Positions 47,877-55,949 of a stretch of DNA of 64,000 bases are shown piece by piece. The position numbers and the translations under genes were made by a program. Each line of letters starts with the position of its first letter. The first letter of the stretch is position 1. The stretch spans positions 248,001 to 312,000 of the forward strand of contig NZ_RQHS01000019.1 of the NCBI RefSeq assembly GCF_004770895.1. Reading direction: 5' to 3'. A model generated the notes under the pieces. The model was not told where the DNA came from. It was given only the letters and a program-made list of their open reading frames with translations, and made no database searches. Origin of the DNA: Leptospira dzoumogneensis (lineage in GTDB: Bacteria > Spirochaetota > Leptospiria > Leptospirales > Leptospiraceae).

Positions 47877-48286
47877 AATATTTCAGTTTTGGGATCGCCT
47901 TATCTTTATTACTTACCTTCGGAAACCAAATCTCCGCACAAGAAAAACAGCCTGAGACCAAATTAACTGCGAAAGAATTCCTAGAAATGAAGTTAGACTC
48001 CGTCTTCCCTCTCATCCAAAACATGAGCAAACAGGAAGCGGATGTTCTGATCACACAGATCAGGGAAGAAGCCAGAAAATCCTGGGCCCAGTCCGATAAT
48101 TATTTTTTCTTAGTGGAACACCTAACTACGATCAAAGCGATTGAAGAAGAGCAAAACAGATTAAAAGGCCTGCTTTGGGTCTATATTTTGGGTCTGGCTT
48201 TATTTTCAGGATTTGTTCTTTATGTCCTCTTCCGCCAGAGAAAGCTGATTAGCGAGTTAAACGAAATTATTAAGGACCGAGACTGA
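47873..48286 (+). CDS. exported protein with C-terminal membrane helix
   Basis: 137 residues from ATG 47873 (AGGA site eight bases upstream; overlap of four bases with the previous gene). Signal peptide (about 1-19, ends ISAQ), an extracytoplasmic helical region of about 85 residues rich in Glu and Lys, a TM helix (about 104-122), and a short basic cytoplasmic tail. Third gene of the sigma operon, so it may be a periplasmic sensor for the sigma system. No family recognised. Confidence 0.55.
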   Translation: MKYFSFGIALSLLLTFGNQISAQEKQPETKLTAKEFLEMKLDSVFPLIQNMSKQEADVLITQIREEARKSWAQSDNYFFLVEHLTTIKAIEEEQNRLKGLLWVYILGLALFSGFVLYVLFRQRKLISELNEIIKDRD

Positions 48287-48360
48287 ACAAAACCGCCGTC
48301 TAATTATATAATTCAGAAAGAAACATTCCTTTTTGTTTACTGGTTGTCATAAGAATAAGC

Positions 48361-48380
48361 CCGGAAAATTCTTTTTCCGG
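48361..48380. other. perfect inverted repeat upstream of the phoB-like gene
   Basis: CCGGAAAA (48361-48368) and TTTTCCGG (48373-48380) are perfectly complementary, with a four-base loop (TTCT). It lies five bases before the first TGTAA repeat and 75 bases after the preceding operon. It could terminate that operon or serve as a regulator site; no T-run follows on plus. Confidence 0.45.
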
Positions 48381-48384
48381 CGAT

Positions 48385-48417
48385 TGTAATGTTTGTGTAA
48401 ACCTTTTGTAACGGTTT
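48385..48417 (+). promoter_or_regulatory. three 11-bp TGTAA repeats, Pho-box-like
   Basis: TGTAA occurs at 48385, 48396 and 48407, exactly 11 bases apart, and each copy is followed by T-rich sequence. Phased repeats at 11 bases are the hallmark of PhoB/PhoP sites (TGTCA in E. coli, TTACA/TGTAA in Bacillus). They lie 18-50 bases before the ATG of a PhoB-like regulator, suggesting autoregulation. Strand and sigma contacts not resolved. Confidence 0.55.
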
Positions 48418-48434
48418 TCTGACAATCTGATGGG

Positions 48435-49229
48435 ATGGAACCTATCCAAATCCAAGGATCCTCCACCCCGACGACTAACGACAAAAATCCTCCGAGGCGT
48501 AGGAGAAAGAGCTTCAGCGAATTTATGAAAAATGCTTCCGGCAGCCCAGGCCAAAAAATCCTCGTAGTAGATGACGAAGAGGATATCGCAGAACTGATCA
48601 AATTTCATTTAGAAGAGAACGGCTACCAAGTAGACACCTGCCAAAACGGTTTAGAGGTGCTTCCTAGGATCGAAAAAAATATCCCAGACTTAGTAGTATT
48701 GGACTTAATGCTCCCAGGTATCGGGGGAATGGATCTTTGCAAAAGGATCAAAGAAAAATATTCTCTACCTATCATCATGGTTACCGCAAAATCCGGAGAG
48801 ACAGACGCTGTCTTAGGACTGGAACTAGGTGCGGATGATTATGTTAGAAAACCGTTCTCCACTAGAGAACTCATCGCAAGAGTTCGTTCCGTACTGAGAA
48901 GATCGGGAGAAGGAGAAGATGAGCAAGACCAAGAAGGAAACATTACGGTCGGCAAAATTTTCCTGAATCCTAAGGCGCATAAAGTATTCATCAATAACGA
49001 AGAAATCGATCTTACATTGATCGAATATAAGATCCTCTATCTGTTTATGACCAATACAGGCGTTGCATTTACCAGAGATAAACTTTTAGATAAGGTTTGG
49101 GGTAAGGATATTTACGTGACGGATCGCGCTGTAGATGTTAATATTAAAAGACTCCGGGACAAACTAGGAGAAGAGAAGGAGAGGTTGGAAACCATCCGCG
49201 GGATCGGTTACAGATTCAATGAGGCGTAG
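48435..49229 (+). CDS. OmpR/PhoB-family response regulator
   Basis: 264 residues from ATG 48435 as written. The receiver begins at ILVVDDEEDIAELIKFHL and has phosphoacceptor Asp in VVLDLMLPG and Lys in VRKPF. The winged helix has LNPKAHKVFINNEEIDLTLIEYKIL and the C-terminal RLRDKLGEE...IRGIGYRFN. The first 30 residues are low-complexity and basic (RRRRK), and no ribosome site precedes ATG 48435. ATG 48525 would give 234 residues, the normal length. The true start is therefore unsettled. It overlaps the kinase gene by 11 bases. PhoB identity is supported by the kinase partner and the upstream repeats. Confidence 0.87.
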   Translation: MEPIQIQGSSTPTTNDKNPPRRRRKSFSEFMKNASGSPGQKILVVDDEEDIAELIKFHLEENGYQVDTCQNGLEVLPRIEKNIPDLVVLDLMLPGIGGMDLCKRIKEKYSLPIIMVTAKSGETDAVLGLELGADDYVRKPFSTRELIARVRSVLRRSGEGEDEQDQEGNITVGKIFLNPKAHKVFINNEEIDLTLIEYKILYLFMTNTGVAFTRDKLLDKVWGKDIYVTDRAVDVNIKRLRDKLGEEKERLETIRGIGYRFNEA

Positions 49230-50610
49230 CTTATTTTCTAAACTACTCTTAAGTAACTGGCTTCTACTCGTTTTCCTTATGGCTGTCGCGGGGATAGTCC
49301 TCTTTTTAGAGGACTTGATCAACCCTGACCTGAAGATACTTCTATTCTCCGCTTATATCTTATTGGCAATGTTTGGGACTTTTTATATGTCCTTCTCTAT
49401 AGCCAGAAGTGTAACTCAAACGCTTAACCAGATCGAAATGAAAACCGGAGAGATCAACGCGGGAGATTTCGGCTCCGAGTTGAGTCTTCCTGAGATCCAA
49501 GAGTTAGCTGATCTTGCAGTCTCCATAAATTTGATGTCCGGACGTTTGAAACACCAATTCGTGGATCTTACCATCGAAAAGGAAAAGTTCGACTCAGTAT
49601 TACAAAACTTGAAAGAAGGTGTATTCTCAGTAGACCTGGAAGGCTCCATCGTTTTTCAAAACAGAAGTATTCCCGGTTCCTTGATAGAACCTAATTCAGG
49701 TTCCAGAAAGGTGGAAGACGCAGTCAAAGATCCAAGACTTCTAGACTTTATCAAAAAGAATCTTTCCGGAAAGGGTGAACCTAAAACGGAACTGGATCTA
49801 AGCCAAAATTTTTACGCGATCAAAATGTATCCTCTTAGAACAAACGGAAACATCCTGATGTTCATCGGGGTAATCCGAAATATCACCGAAGAAAAACAAT
49901 CTTATCTGATAAGAGAGCAGTTTGTTCAAAACGCTTCTCACGAATTAAAAACACCTATCACTTCTATCAAAGGTTATACTGAGACATTACTCGGTCGTTT
50001 GAAACTTTTGGAAGAAAGTCACGAGAAAAGATTTTTAGACGCGATCTCTAGAAACACGGATAGAATGGTCCGTATCGTAGAAGACATGCTTACGATCACT
50101 AGGATTGAAAACCAATCTGCAATCGCTCAACCTGAGGAATTTACATTAAAGTCTTTGGTAGAAAATCTTTCTTTCACTGTGGACGGTGTTATTTCTCCAA
50201 AGGGACAAAAGTTAGTAGTGGACATGCCTACTCCTCTTACTATCGCTGCAGACTGGGTTCTTTTGGAACATATGCTCTTAAATTTAATTTCGAACGCTTC
50301 TTCTTATTCTCCGGATGATAAAACAATCACTTTGAAGATCGCAAAAGTAGAACCTGACTCTGTGAATTTTCAGGTCATAGACCAAGGGATCGGGATCAAG
50401 GACGAGGATAAGGAAAGGATTTTTGAAAGATTCTTCCGGGTGGATAAGAATAGATCCAGAAAAGAAGGCGGAACAGGACTCGGGCTTTCTATCGTGAAAC
50501 ATATTGTTAGATTACATCACGGTTCTGTCAAAGTTTTCGATAATCCGGAAGGCGGGACTATCTTCTCGGTAACCCTTCCGTTAGTGTATTCTGAAATTTC
50601 AGAAGTTTGA
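49219..50610 (+). CDS. PhoR-like sensor histidine kinase
   Basis: 463 residues. Two N-terminal TM helices with only a short loop between them (about residues 10-31 and 39-60) leave almost no periplasmic sensor, as in PhoR. Then come HAMP-like helices (about 61-115), a PAS domain (about 120-220), HisKA (ASHELKTPITSIKG) and HATPase with NLISNASSYS, DQGIGI and GGTGLGLSIV. All catalytic boxes are present. Paired with the upstream regulator. PhoR (phosphate) is the best guess, but the stimulus is not proven by sequence. A 16-base palindrome overlaps the last codons. Confidence 0.87.
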   Translation: MRRSLFSKLLLSNWLLLVFLMAVAGIVLFLEDLINPDLKILLFSAYILLAMFGTFYMSFSIARSVTQTLNQIEMKTGEINAGDFGSELSLPEIQELADLAVSINLMSGRLKHQFVDLTIEKEKFDSVLQNLKEGVFSVDLEGSIVFQNRSIPGSLIEPNSGSRKVEDAVKDPRLLDFIKKNLSGKGEPKTELDLSQNFYAIKMYPLRTNGNILMFIGVIRNITEEKQSYLIREQFVQNASHELKTPITSIKGYTETLLGRLKLLEESHEKRFLDAISRNTDRMVRIVEDMLTITRIENQSAIAQPEEFTLKSLVENLSFTVDGVISPKGQKLVVDMPTPLTIAADWVLLEHMLLNLISNASSYSPDDKTITLKIAKVEPDSVNFQVIDQGIGIKDEDKERIFERFFRVDKNRSRKEGGTGLGLSIVKHIVRLHHGSVKVFDNPEGGTIFSVTLPLVYSEISEV

Positions 50611-50614
50611 AATC

Positions 50615-50628
50615 CGAGCATTTGCTCG
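50615..50628 (+). terminator. weak hairpin after the phoR-like gene
   Basis: CGAGCA-TT-TGCTCG is a 14-base perfect palindrome starting five bases past the stop codon. It is followed within 10 bases by CTTTTCC. It is a possible weak terminator of the two-component operon. Stem short; low confidence. Confidence 0.35.
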
Positions 50629-50661
50629 TAATACGCTTTTCCTAAAACTGCCCTAAACCGA

Positions 50662-50678
50662 ATATAGAGATTCTATAT
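50662..50678. promoter_or_regulatory. 17-bp palindrome in the argJ promoter region
   Basis: ATATAGA and TCTATAT flank GAT, a perfect seven-base inverted repeat with a three-base centre. A TATAAC box lies at 50691-50696, which places the palindrome over the expected -35 region. Such position suggests repressor binding, and an arginine-responsive ArgR-type operator is the natural guess, although the sequence differs from the E. coli ARG box. Confidence 0.45.
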
Positions 50679-50743
50679 AGAAGTCGGTGATATAACCGTA
50701 TCATCGAAAGATTTCCGGACTCCTCCGGGATCGAGGTTAGTAC

Positions 50744-51895
50744 ATGGATTATCCTAAGGGCTTTTTTTCGTTCGGTACGAATATTGGCATTAAAGACAAA
50801 ACCAAAGACTTCGGGGTGATCTATTCCGAAAAACCCTGCAAGGCCGCAGCGGTATTTACTAAAAATAATTTCCCAGGAGCTCCAGTTATCGTAGGCAAAG
50901 AACATATACGAGACGGAGTATTGCAAGCAGTAGTTATCAATTCTAAAAACTCAAATGTCGCTACCGGAGAAAAAGGAATTTCAAACTCCAGGCAGATCTG
51001 TTCAGAGATCGCAAAGTCTCTCGGTATCGCTGAAACTTCCGTGCTTCCATCTTCTACAGGAGTGATTGGAGTTCCACTTCCTATGAATGTAATTCTTCCT
51101 GCATGTGCTCAGGCAAAATCGAATCTAAAGCCTGGTAATTTAGAAGAAGTGGCAGAAGCGATCATGACCACTGATACTCGCAAAAAAATTTCCGTAAGAA
51201 AGATCAAATCTTCTAATGGAGAAGCTGTCATCTTCGGTATGGCCAAAGGTGCAGGAATGATAGAGCCTAATATGGCGACTATGCTTTCTTATATTCTTAC
51301 GGACGCCCAGATCGAAGGAGAAGTTTATCCGATCTTAAAAGACTGTGTGGACTTAAGTTTTAATTGTATCACGATAGATTCGGATACTTCTACCTCCGAT
51401 ACGGTTGCTTTACTTAGTAATGGTCTTGCAGGCCAAGTGGATGCAAACGAATTCAAATCGGCACTTTTAGAGATATGCACCGATCTTGCCAAAGAGGTGG
51501 CGAGAGATGGAGAAGGTGCGACCAAATTGATAGAAGTCCGCATTAAAAAATCCAAAGACGAATCCCAGGCTAGAAAGATCGGAAAATCCATCCTAAATTC
51601 TCCATTGATCAAAACCGCTATCTATGGCGGCGACCCGAATTGGGGAAGATTGGTAATGGCGGTAGGTAAAGTTTTTGATGAACCTATCCCATTCGACTCT
51701 TTGGAAATTTATTTCGGGGGTCTTCCTGTCAAAGGTGCGGATACGGAAACTCTTAAAAAATTATCGGAGTATCTAAAAAAGAATTCCGAGATCTTCGTCG
51801 ATGTGGTATTGAATACCGGAAACAAAGAGATGGTGTTCTGGGGATGCGACCTTACCGAAGGTTACGTGAAGGAAAACGCATACTACACAACCTAA
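50744..51895 (+). CDS. argJ: bifunctional glutamate N-acetyltransferase / amino-acid acetyltransferase ArgJ
   Basis: Arginine biosynthesis enzyme that recycles the acetyl group from N-acetylornithine to glutamate and can also use acetyl-CoA. 383 residues, normal length. Key points: CKAAAVFTKNNFPGAPV, SSTGVIGVPLPM, and the autocleavage site EPNMATMLSYI, where the Thr becomes the N-terminal nucleophile of the beta chain. Also GDPNWGR and, near the C-terminus, NAYYTT. The ATG follows GAGG with a seven-base gap. A palindrome lies in the upstream region. No other arg gene is adjacent. Confidence 0.95.
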   Translation: MDYPKGFFSFGTNIGIKDKTKDFGVIYSEKPCKAAAVFTKNNFPGAPVIVGKEHIRDGVLQAVVINSKNSNVATGEKGISNSRQICSEIAKSLGIAETSVLPSSTGVIGVPLPMNVILPACAQAKSNLKPGNLEEVAEAIMTTDTRKKISVRKIKSSNGEAVIFGMAKGAGMIEPNMATMLSYILTDAQIEGEVYPILKDCVDLSFNCITIDSDTSTSDTVALLSNGLAGQVDANEFKSALLEICTDLAKEVARDGEGATKLIEVRIKKSKDESQARKIGKSILNSPLIKTAIYGGDPNWGRLVMAVGKVFDEPIPFDSLEIYFGGLPVKGADTETLKKLSEYLKKNSEIFVDVVLNTGNKEMVFWGCDLTEGYVKENAYYTT

Positions 51896-51926
51896 GTTTG
51901 TCGAATCCTTAACGAATCCCTGAAAC

Positions 51927-53177
51927 GTGAAGACCTATTTTTCCGATCTGCGACTTATCTCTTCAGCTATTACCGTAGCTGTACGATTACTTTCGGTATT
52001 CGTTATTCTAGGTTTGTATGAACTCAGTATTTACATTCTTCCTAAGGAAATAGAATTCGTTAGTGAGATTGCAGTCTTAACCTGTTTGGTCTTTGGAGTT
52101 TTCGGGATATTACCTATCCAAGAAAAAATTTCCGGATTCTTAAAGTCTACATTCGTTTCAGAATATTTAAGCGACGATCCCGGTTCTTCCAGGCTCGCTC
52201 ACAGAAGATTCGACTCGGAAGGATTGATCAAAAACGTATTTCCTGAATTAGTAAGATTAACCAATAGTAATTTCGGAAAATTAGCGATCTTAAAGAACGA
52301 CCTGGTCCATTACGAATTATATACATACGCTCATAAAAAACAAAGAAAGGTAAACACATTCGAGGGAATTAACCCTAGAGCGGCACTTCTCACTTATATA
52401 TTGAACAAAAGATCCGGAGCTATGATCGGTGAACCGGACCAAAACAAAATTATCAACGAAGACTTCGTAAGTTTAAGAGCGAATTTCATTCTTCCATTCG
52501 TGTTCAGAGAAAAACTTTTTGGATTTTTAGCGGTTTCTAATATTCCAAAAGACAATGTAAGACATGAACTTGGCTTTTTAGCCGGAAAATGTGCATTAGC
52601 GGTCCATAATCAGATTTTATCTTCTCAAATTGCGGAAAATAAAAAGTACAGAAAAGAATTGGAGAATGCAGGCAAGATCCGCAAGTTTTTAGAATCTCCG
52701 GAACCTCCTATGGTTGGAGATATTAAAATAGATCTATTGTCCAGAGAACCCGGAGAACTTCTGGAATTCTTCCAAAGTCCTTCCGGAGATTTTTATTTCG
52801 TATTCTTACGTTTAAGTGTAACCAATGCGGTTTCCGTTTTAGCTCTTTGTTATATATTAGGAACCTTATATTCTTCCAGATTGAACGGAGAGTCAAAGAA
52901 TGTTCTTCAGATCAAATCATTGGTAGAAGATAATTTAAAAGAGATTTCTTGGACGGAAAGGTATGACCTCGCAGCAGGAATGGTAGAGAAAGAAACAGGC
53001 AAAATCTCTCTTCGATTCGTAGGAAAAAAATTCAAATTATTCGATGCATCTAAACCGGATAGGAATTTGGCGTCTATCGGCTGGGAGAATATAGAAACTC
53101 CAGGCAAAGATGCACTCTTCTTAACTTGGAATGACCGTAATATAATTTCATTCCAACATTTGGGGATACAGCCGTGA
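51927..53177 (+). CDS. membrane-anchored GAF-like protein with degenerate SpoIIE-type phosphatase domain
   Basis: 416 residues from a GTG start. Two N-terminal TM helices (about 15-36 and 44-61), then a GAF-like domain (about 85-235) and a short coiled coil. The C-terminal domain (about 260-410) follows the SpoIIE/PP2C layout but has PSGDFYFVF in place of GGDYYD and LSVTNAVSVLAL in place of GDVSGHG, so metal-binding acids are lost and it should be inactive. It overlaps the start of the intact phosphatase gene by four bases. It may regulate or dimerise with that protein. Residue-level comparison was by eye. Confidence 0.65.
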   Translation: MKTYFSDLRLISSAITVAVRLLSVFVILGLYELSIYILPKEIEFVSEIAVLTCLVFGVFGILPIQEKISGFLKSTFVSEYLSDDPGSSRLAHRRFDSEGLIKNVFPELVRLTNSNFGKLAILKNDLVHYELYTYAHKKQRKVNTFEGINPRAALLTYILNKRSGAMIGEPDQNKIINEDFVSLRANFILPFVFREKLFGFLAVSNIPKDNVRHELGFLAGKCALAVHNQILSSQIAENKKYRKELENAGKIRKFLESPEPPMVGDIKIDLLSREPGELLEFFQSPSGDFYFVFLRLSVTNAVSVLALCYILGTLYSSRLNGESKNVLQIKSLVEDNLKEISWTERYDLAAGMVEKETGKISLRFVGKKFKLFDASKPDRNLASIGWENIETPGKDALFLTWNDRNIISFQHLGIQP

Positions 53178-55531
53178 GAAATATTCTGATCGTATTTCTT
53201 TCAGTAATCCTATTCAGTTTGATCCTGTTCTCGGGATTATTGAACTCTTATTCTAAAGAAGCGAGACTTCCTTTTTATTTTTATCCAAATGGAAAGATCG
53301 CAGTTTCAGACGGATCGCATACGGATCTAGTCGGAATGAGGATAGACTTGATCGAATACGAGATAGTCCGACTAGGAATAGATTACGGATCATCAGGGCA
53401 CTCATTTCATTTTTTTGCAAAAGAAGGAAGTATAGTAAAAAGTCTTTCTTTAGATATGAGATCCTCCTTCGAAGTATTGAAGGATTTTCTACCGGATATA
53501 TTCCTATCTTTATTATATTTCTTAGTAGCGATCTGGTTTTTCTTTTATACGAGAGACTTATATATCTTCCTATTATTCGGATCTCTATCCTCCTTATTCT
53601 TATTTAACTTCTTCTTATTAGCGTTCCACGATTTTCTATTTCCATTTTTCTTCTTCTTATACTTCACAGGATTTTTGATCTTAGATGTTTCTTTTAGATT
53701 AAGAGGAAAAGAAATACCATCCAGATGGTTTGCTCCTCAGGTAATTTTCTCCTTAGTAGCGGGATTTGTAGGCCTTTCTCAAAAAGGAAATCCGGATCTG
53801 TTCCAATTCTTATCCGTGAACGGAATGTACTTCAACGTATTCTCTGCAGGGATCTGTATCCTGCAGTTGGTATTTCACACATTTAGGAATAAAGGGACTT
53901 TTCAGGAGGTTTTTAAGAAGTTAAGTATCGTTCTAGCATTCTTCTTAATTACGATCGTTCCGTTCTTAATGGCGGAATTCGGATCCACTAAAAGTTTTTT
54001 CATCATCCGTCCTTATCTGATGGCGGCTTTGATTTTGTTCCCTGTTTTGATCGTATTCGGAACTTACACTTACTCTTTAGTTCCGGTCCAGATCGCTTTT
54101 AGTTCTTCCTTAACTTCTATATATTCTATTTTAATTCTGACCTTCGGATATTTATTCGGTCTGGAATTTTTTGTAAGATGGAATCCAGGGTTTTTAGGAA
54201 AACACCAAAGAGAATGGAATTTATTCTATGTGGTGGCCGCCGCTTACTTTTTAGGTTCATTGAACAATAAATTGTATAAGTGGATAGATTATTGGAGTTT
54301 TAGAAATAATCCGAAACTTCACACCGCATTAGAAGAATTATCGGTAATGATCGGCGCTCCGATCTCTATGAGAGCCACGATCAATAGTTTGATCCGAAGA
54401 CTAGTGGATGCTTTGGAAGTAAAAAAGCTCCAGATATTGATCCCAGCGGATAAATTTTCAGGAACAGACCTTAGAAATCTAAACTTCATTCGAATTCCTT
54501 ACGGATCCGAGATCTGGACCTATTTCGAAGATCATACCGAGGTTACGATTACTTCTCACCTTGCGTATGGATTAGGGATTAGAGAGTCTGTGTTTAAATT
54601 TTTAAATCAGATGGAAGTCCAACTAGCGTATCCTTTATTCAATTTTGAAAAAGGAAAAGAGGTAATCGCAGTATTTTTAGTCGGAGAGAAGATCAATCGT
54701 AAGAATTTTACACTAGGTGAGCTTAGATTTTTAAAAGAATGTACTAGATTAGCATCTTTACTCATCCGAAACTACTCTCTACTAGTTGATGAAGTAGAGA
54801 AAAAAAGGATCGTTAGAGACCTGAATATGGCAGCGGTCTTGGATAAAACTCTTCATTTACCCGAGTTAGAGACCATAAAATCGGTTCAAGTAGGCTATTT
54901 TACTCTTCCTGCAGTGGGAATTTCAGGAGATTATCTAGATATACTCAAACTTTCTCCTAAAAAGCAGTTATTATTCTTAGGAGATGTATCCGGACATGGA
55001 CTTGGGTCAGGTTATCTAGTTTCTGCGGTAAGAGGAATTATTCGCCGTCAATTGGGCAATTCTTCTTCTCTTCCTGATATTTTTAGAGCGATTAACTTGT
55101 TTTTGATCGAGAGATATAGAGGAAGTGAGTTCATGACTTCCATCGCAGGTATATATAACGCTAGCGACGGAGCGTTTTCATTCGTAAATGCAGGTCATAC
55201 ACCTCCGATTTGTATTCGAAAAGGTGGAAGAATAGAACTTAGAAACGAAACTCAAAGAGTTTTAGGTGTTCTACCAACGGATTATAGAATCTTAACTATT
55301 CATTTAAACCCGGGTGATAAATTAGTTTTGTTCACAGACGGAGTGACTGAAACGTTCGATGATAACGAAGAAATCTTCGGAGAAGAGAATCTTTTACGAA
55401 TATTATCCTTAAATCACGATAAAGATGCTCAATCACTAGCTGATCTAATCAAAAAAACACTAGAAGAGTTTAGAAATTACAAAGAACCTAGCGATGATAT
55501 CTCTTTTGTTTGTCTAGAAGTCTCCGAATAA
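53174..55531 (+). CDS. membrane SpoIIE-type protein phosphatase with GAF-like domain
   Basis: 785 residues from GTG 53174. A signal/TM helix at the N-terminus is followed by a short extracytoplasmic segment and about eight TM helices (to about residue 375), then a GAF-like domain (about 390-545), a short coiled coil and a C-terminal PP2C/SpoIIE phosphatase (about 575-785). Catalytic motifs are complete: SGDYLDI, LFLGDVSGHGLGSG, MTSIAGIYN, NAGHTPP, FTDGVTETFD and PSDDISFV. The likely role is dephosphorylating an anti-sigma-factor antagonist or other Ser/Thr-phosphorylated target. It is coupled to the inactive-looking paralogue upstream. Confidence 0.87.
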   Translation: MRNILIVFLSVILFSLILFSGLLNSYSKEARLPFYFYPNGKIAVSDGSHTDLVGMRIDLIEYEIVRLGIDYGSSGHSFHFFAKEGSIVKSLSLDMRSSFEVLKDFLPDIFLSLLYFLVAIWFFFYTRDLYIFLLFGSLSSLFLFNFFLLAFHDFLFPFFFFLYFTGFLILDVSFRLRGKEIPSRWFAPQVIFSLVAGFVGLSQKGNPDLFQFLSVNGMYFNVFSAGICILQLVFHTFRNKGTFQEVFKKLSIVLAFFLITIVPFLMAEFGSTKSFFIIRPYLMAALILFPVLIVFGTYTYSLVPVQIAFSSSLTSIYSILILTFGYLFGLEFFVRWNPGFLGKHQREWNLFYVVAAAYFLGSLNNKLYKWIDYWSFRNNPKLHTALEELSVMIGAPISMRATINSLIRRLVDALEVKKLQILIPADKFSGTDLRNLNFIRIPYGSEIWTYFEDHTEVTITSHLAYGLGIRESVFKFLNQMEVQLAYPLFNFEKGKEVIAVFLVGEKINRKNFTLGELRFLKECTRLASLLIRNYSLLVDEVEKKRIVRDLNMAAVLDKTLHLPELETIKSVQVGYFTLPAVGISGDYLDILKLSPKKQLLFLGDVSGHGLGSGYLVSAVRGIIRRQLGNSSSLPDIFRAINLFLIERYRGSEFMTSIAGIYNASDGAFSFVNAGHTPPICIRKGGRIELRNETQRVLGVLPTDYRILTIHLNPGDKLVLFTDGVTETFDDNEEIFGEENLLRILSLNHDKDAQSLADLIKKTLEEFRNYKEPSDDISFVCLEVSE

Positions 55532-55695
55532 GTATCACTTAGTGTGAAATCAACTTCTTAAAATTTTTTTCCTAAAATTAATTAAAATACTTTACAATGA
55601 AAAGTAAATTGCTTAATTATGTCACTATCCAAGAGCTTTCTTGATCTCTCATATTATATGAAGGGCAATAAAGTTCTAATACATGGAGGACGTCA

Positions 55696-55788
55696 ATGGT
55701 TGCAAAAAAGAAAGCAGTCAAGAAAGCAGCTAAGAAAAAAGTAGCTAAGAAAAAAGCTGCTAAGAAGAAAGTTGCGAAAAAGAAATAA
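55696..55788 (+). CDS. 30-residue Lys/Ala-rich basic peptide (histone H1-like)
   Basis: ATG 55696 to TAA 55788 encodes 30 residues made only of Met, Val, Ala and Lys, in an AAKKK/VAKKK periodic pattern. A near-perfect GGAGGA site precedes it at good spacing, and the gene is followed by hairpins and a terminator. This is an H1-like tail sequence, probably binding DNA or RNA or acting at a membrane. Too short for typical gene calling; reality is supported by the ribosome site and the isolated terminator. Confidence 0.6.
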   Translation: MVAKKKAVKKAAKKKVAKKKAAKKKVAKKK

Positions 55789-55805
55789 CTAACTTCAACA
55801 ACATC

Positions 55806-55828
55806 TCTTCCGTACTTGATACGGAAGA
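55806..55828 (+). other. hairpin upstream of the terminator
   Basis: TCTTCCGTA (55806-55814) and TACGGAAGA (55820-55828) form a perfect nine-base-pair stem with a five-base loop. It sits between the Lys/Ala peptide gene and a rho-independent terminator, so it would be in the mRNA 3' untranslated region and could protect the transcript or act as an RNA element. Confidence 0.5.
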
Positions 55829-55839
55829 AATGAAGCTTA

Positions 55840-55870
55840 AAACCCGCTTCTTTGAGGCGGGTTTTTTCTT
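55840..55870 (+). terminator. rho-independent terminator
   Basis: AAACCCGCTTC (55840-55850), a three-base loop, then GAGGCGGGTTT (55854-55864) with a U-tract continuing TTTCTTTT. One G-T pair in the stem. Strong terminator for the Lys/Ala peptide transcript. Confidence 0.85.
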
Positions 55871-55949
55871 TTATAGCCCTTCTTTATTAGTATTTTCCGA
55901 TTTTCTAACGGATTCTGTTGTAAAAATACAACACTTTAGGTTTGATCTC

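Noticed and set aside
55654..55660. TATTAT box as promoter of the Lys/Ala gene
   Set aside because: No -35 element at acceptable spacing could be found, so no promoter was annotated.
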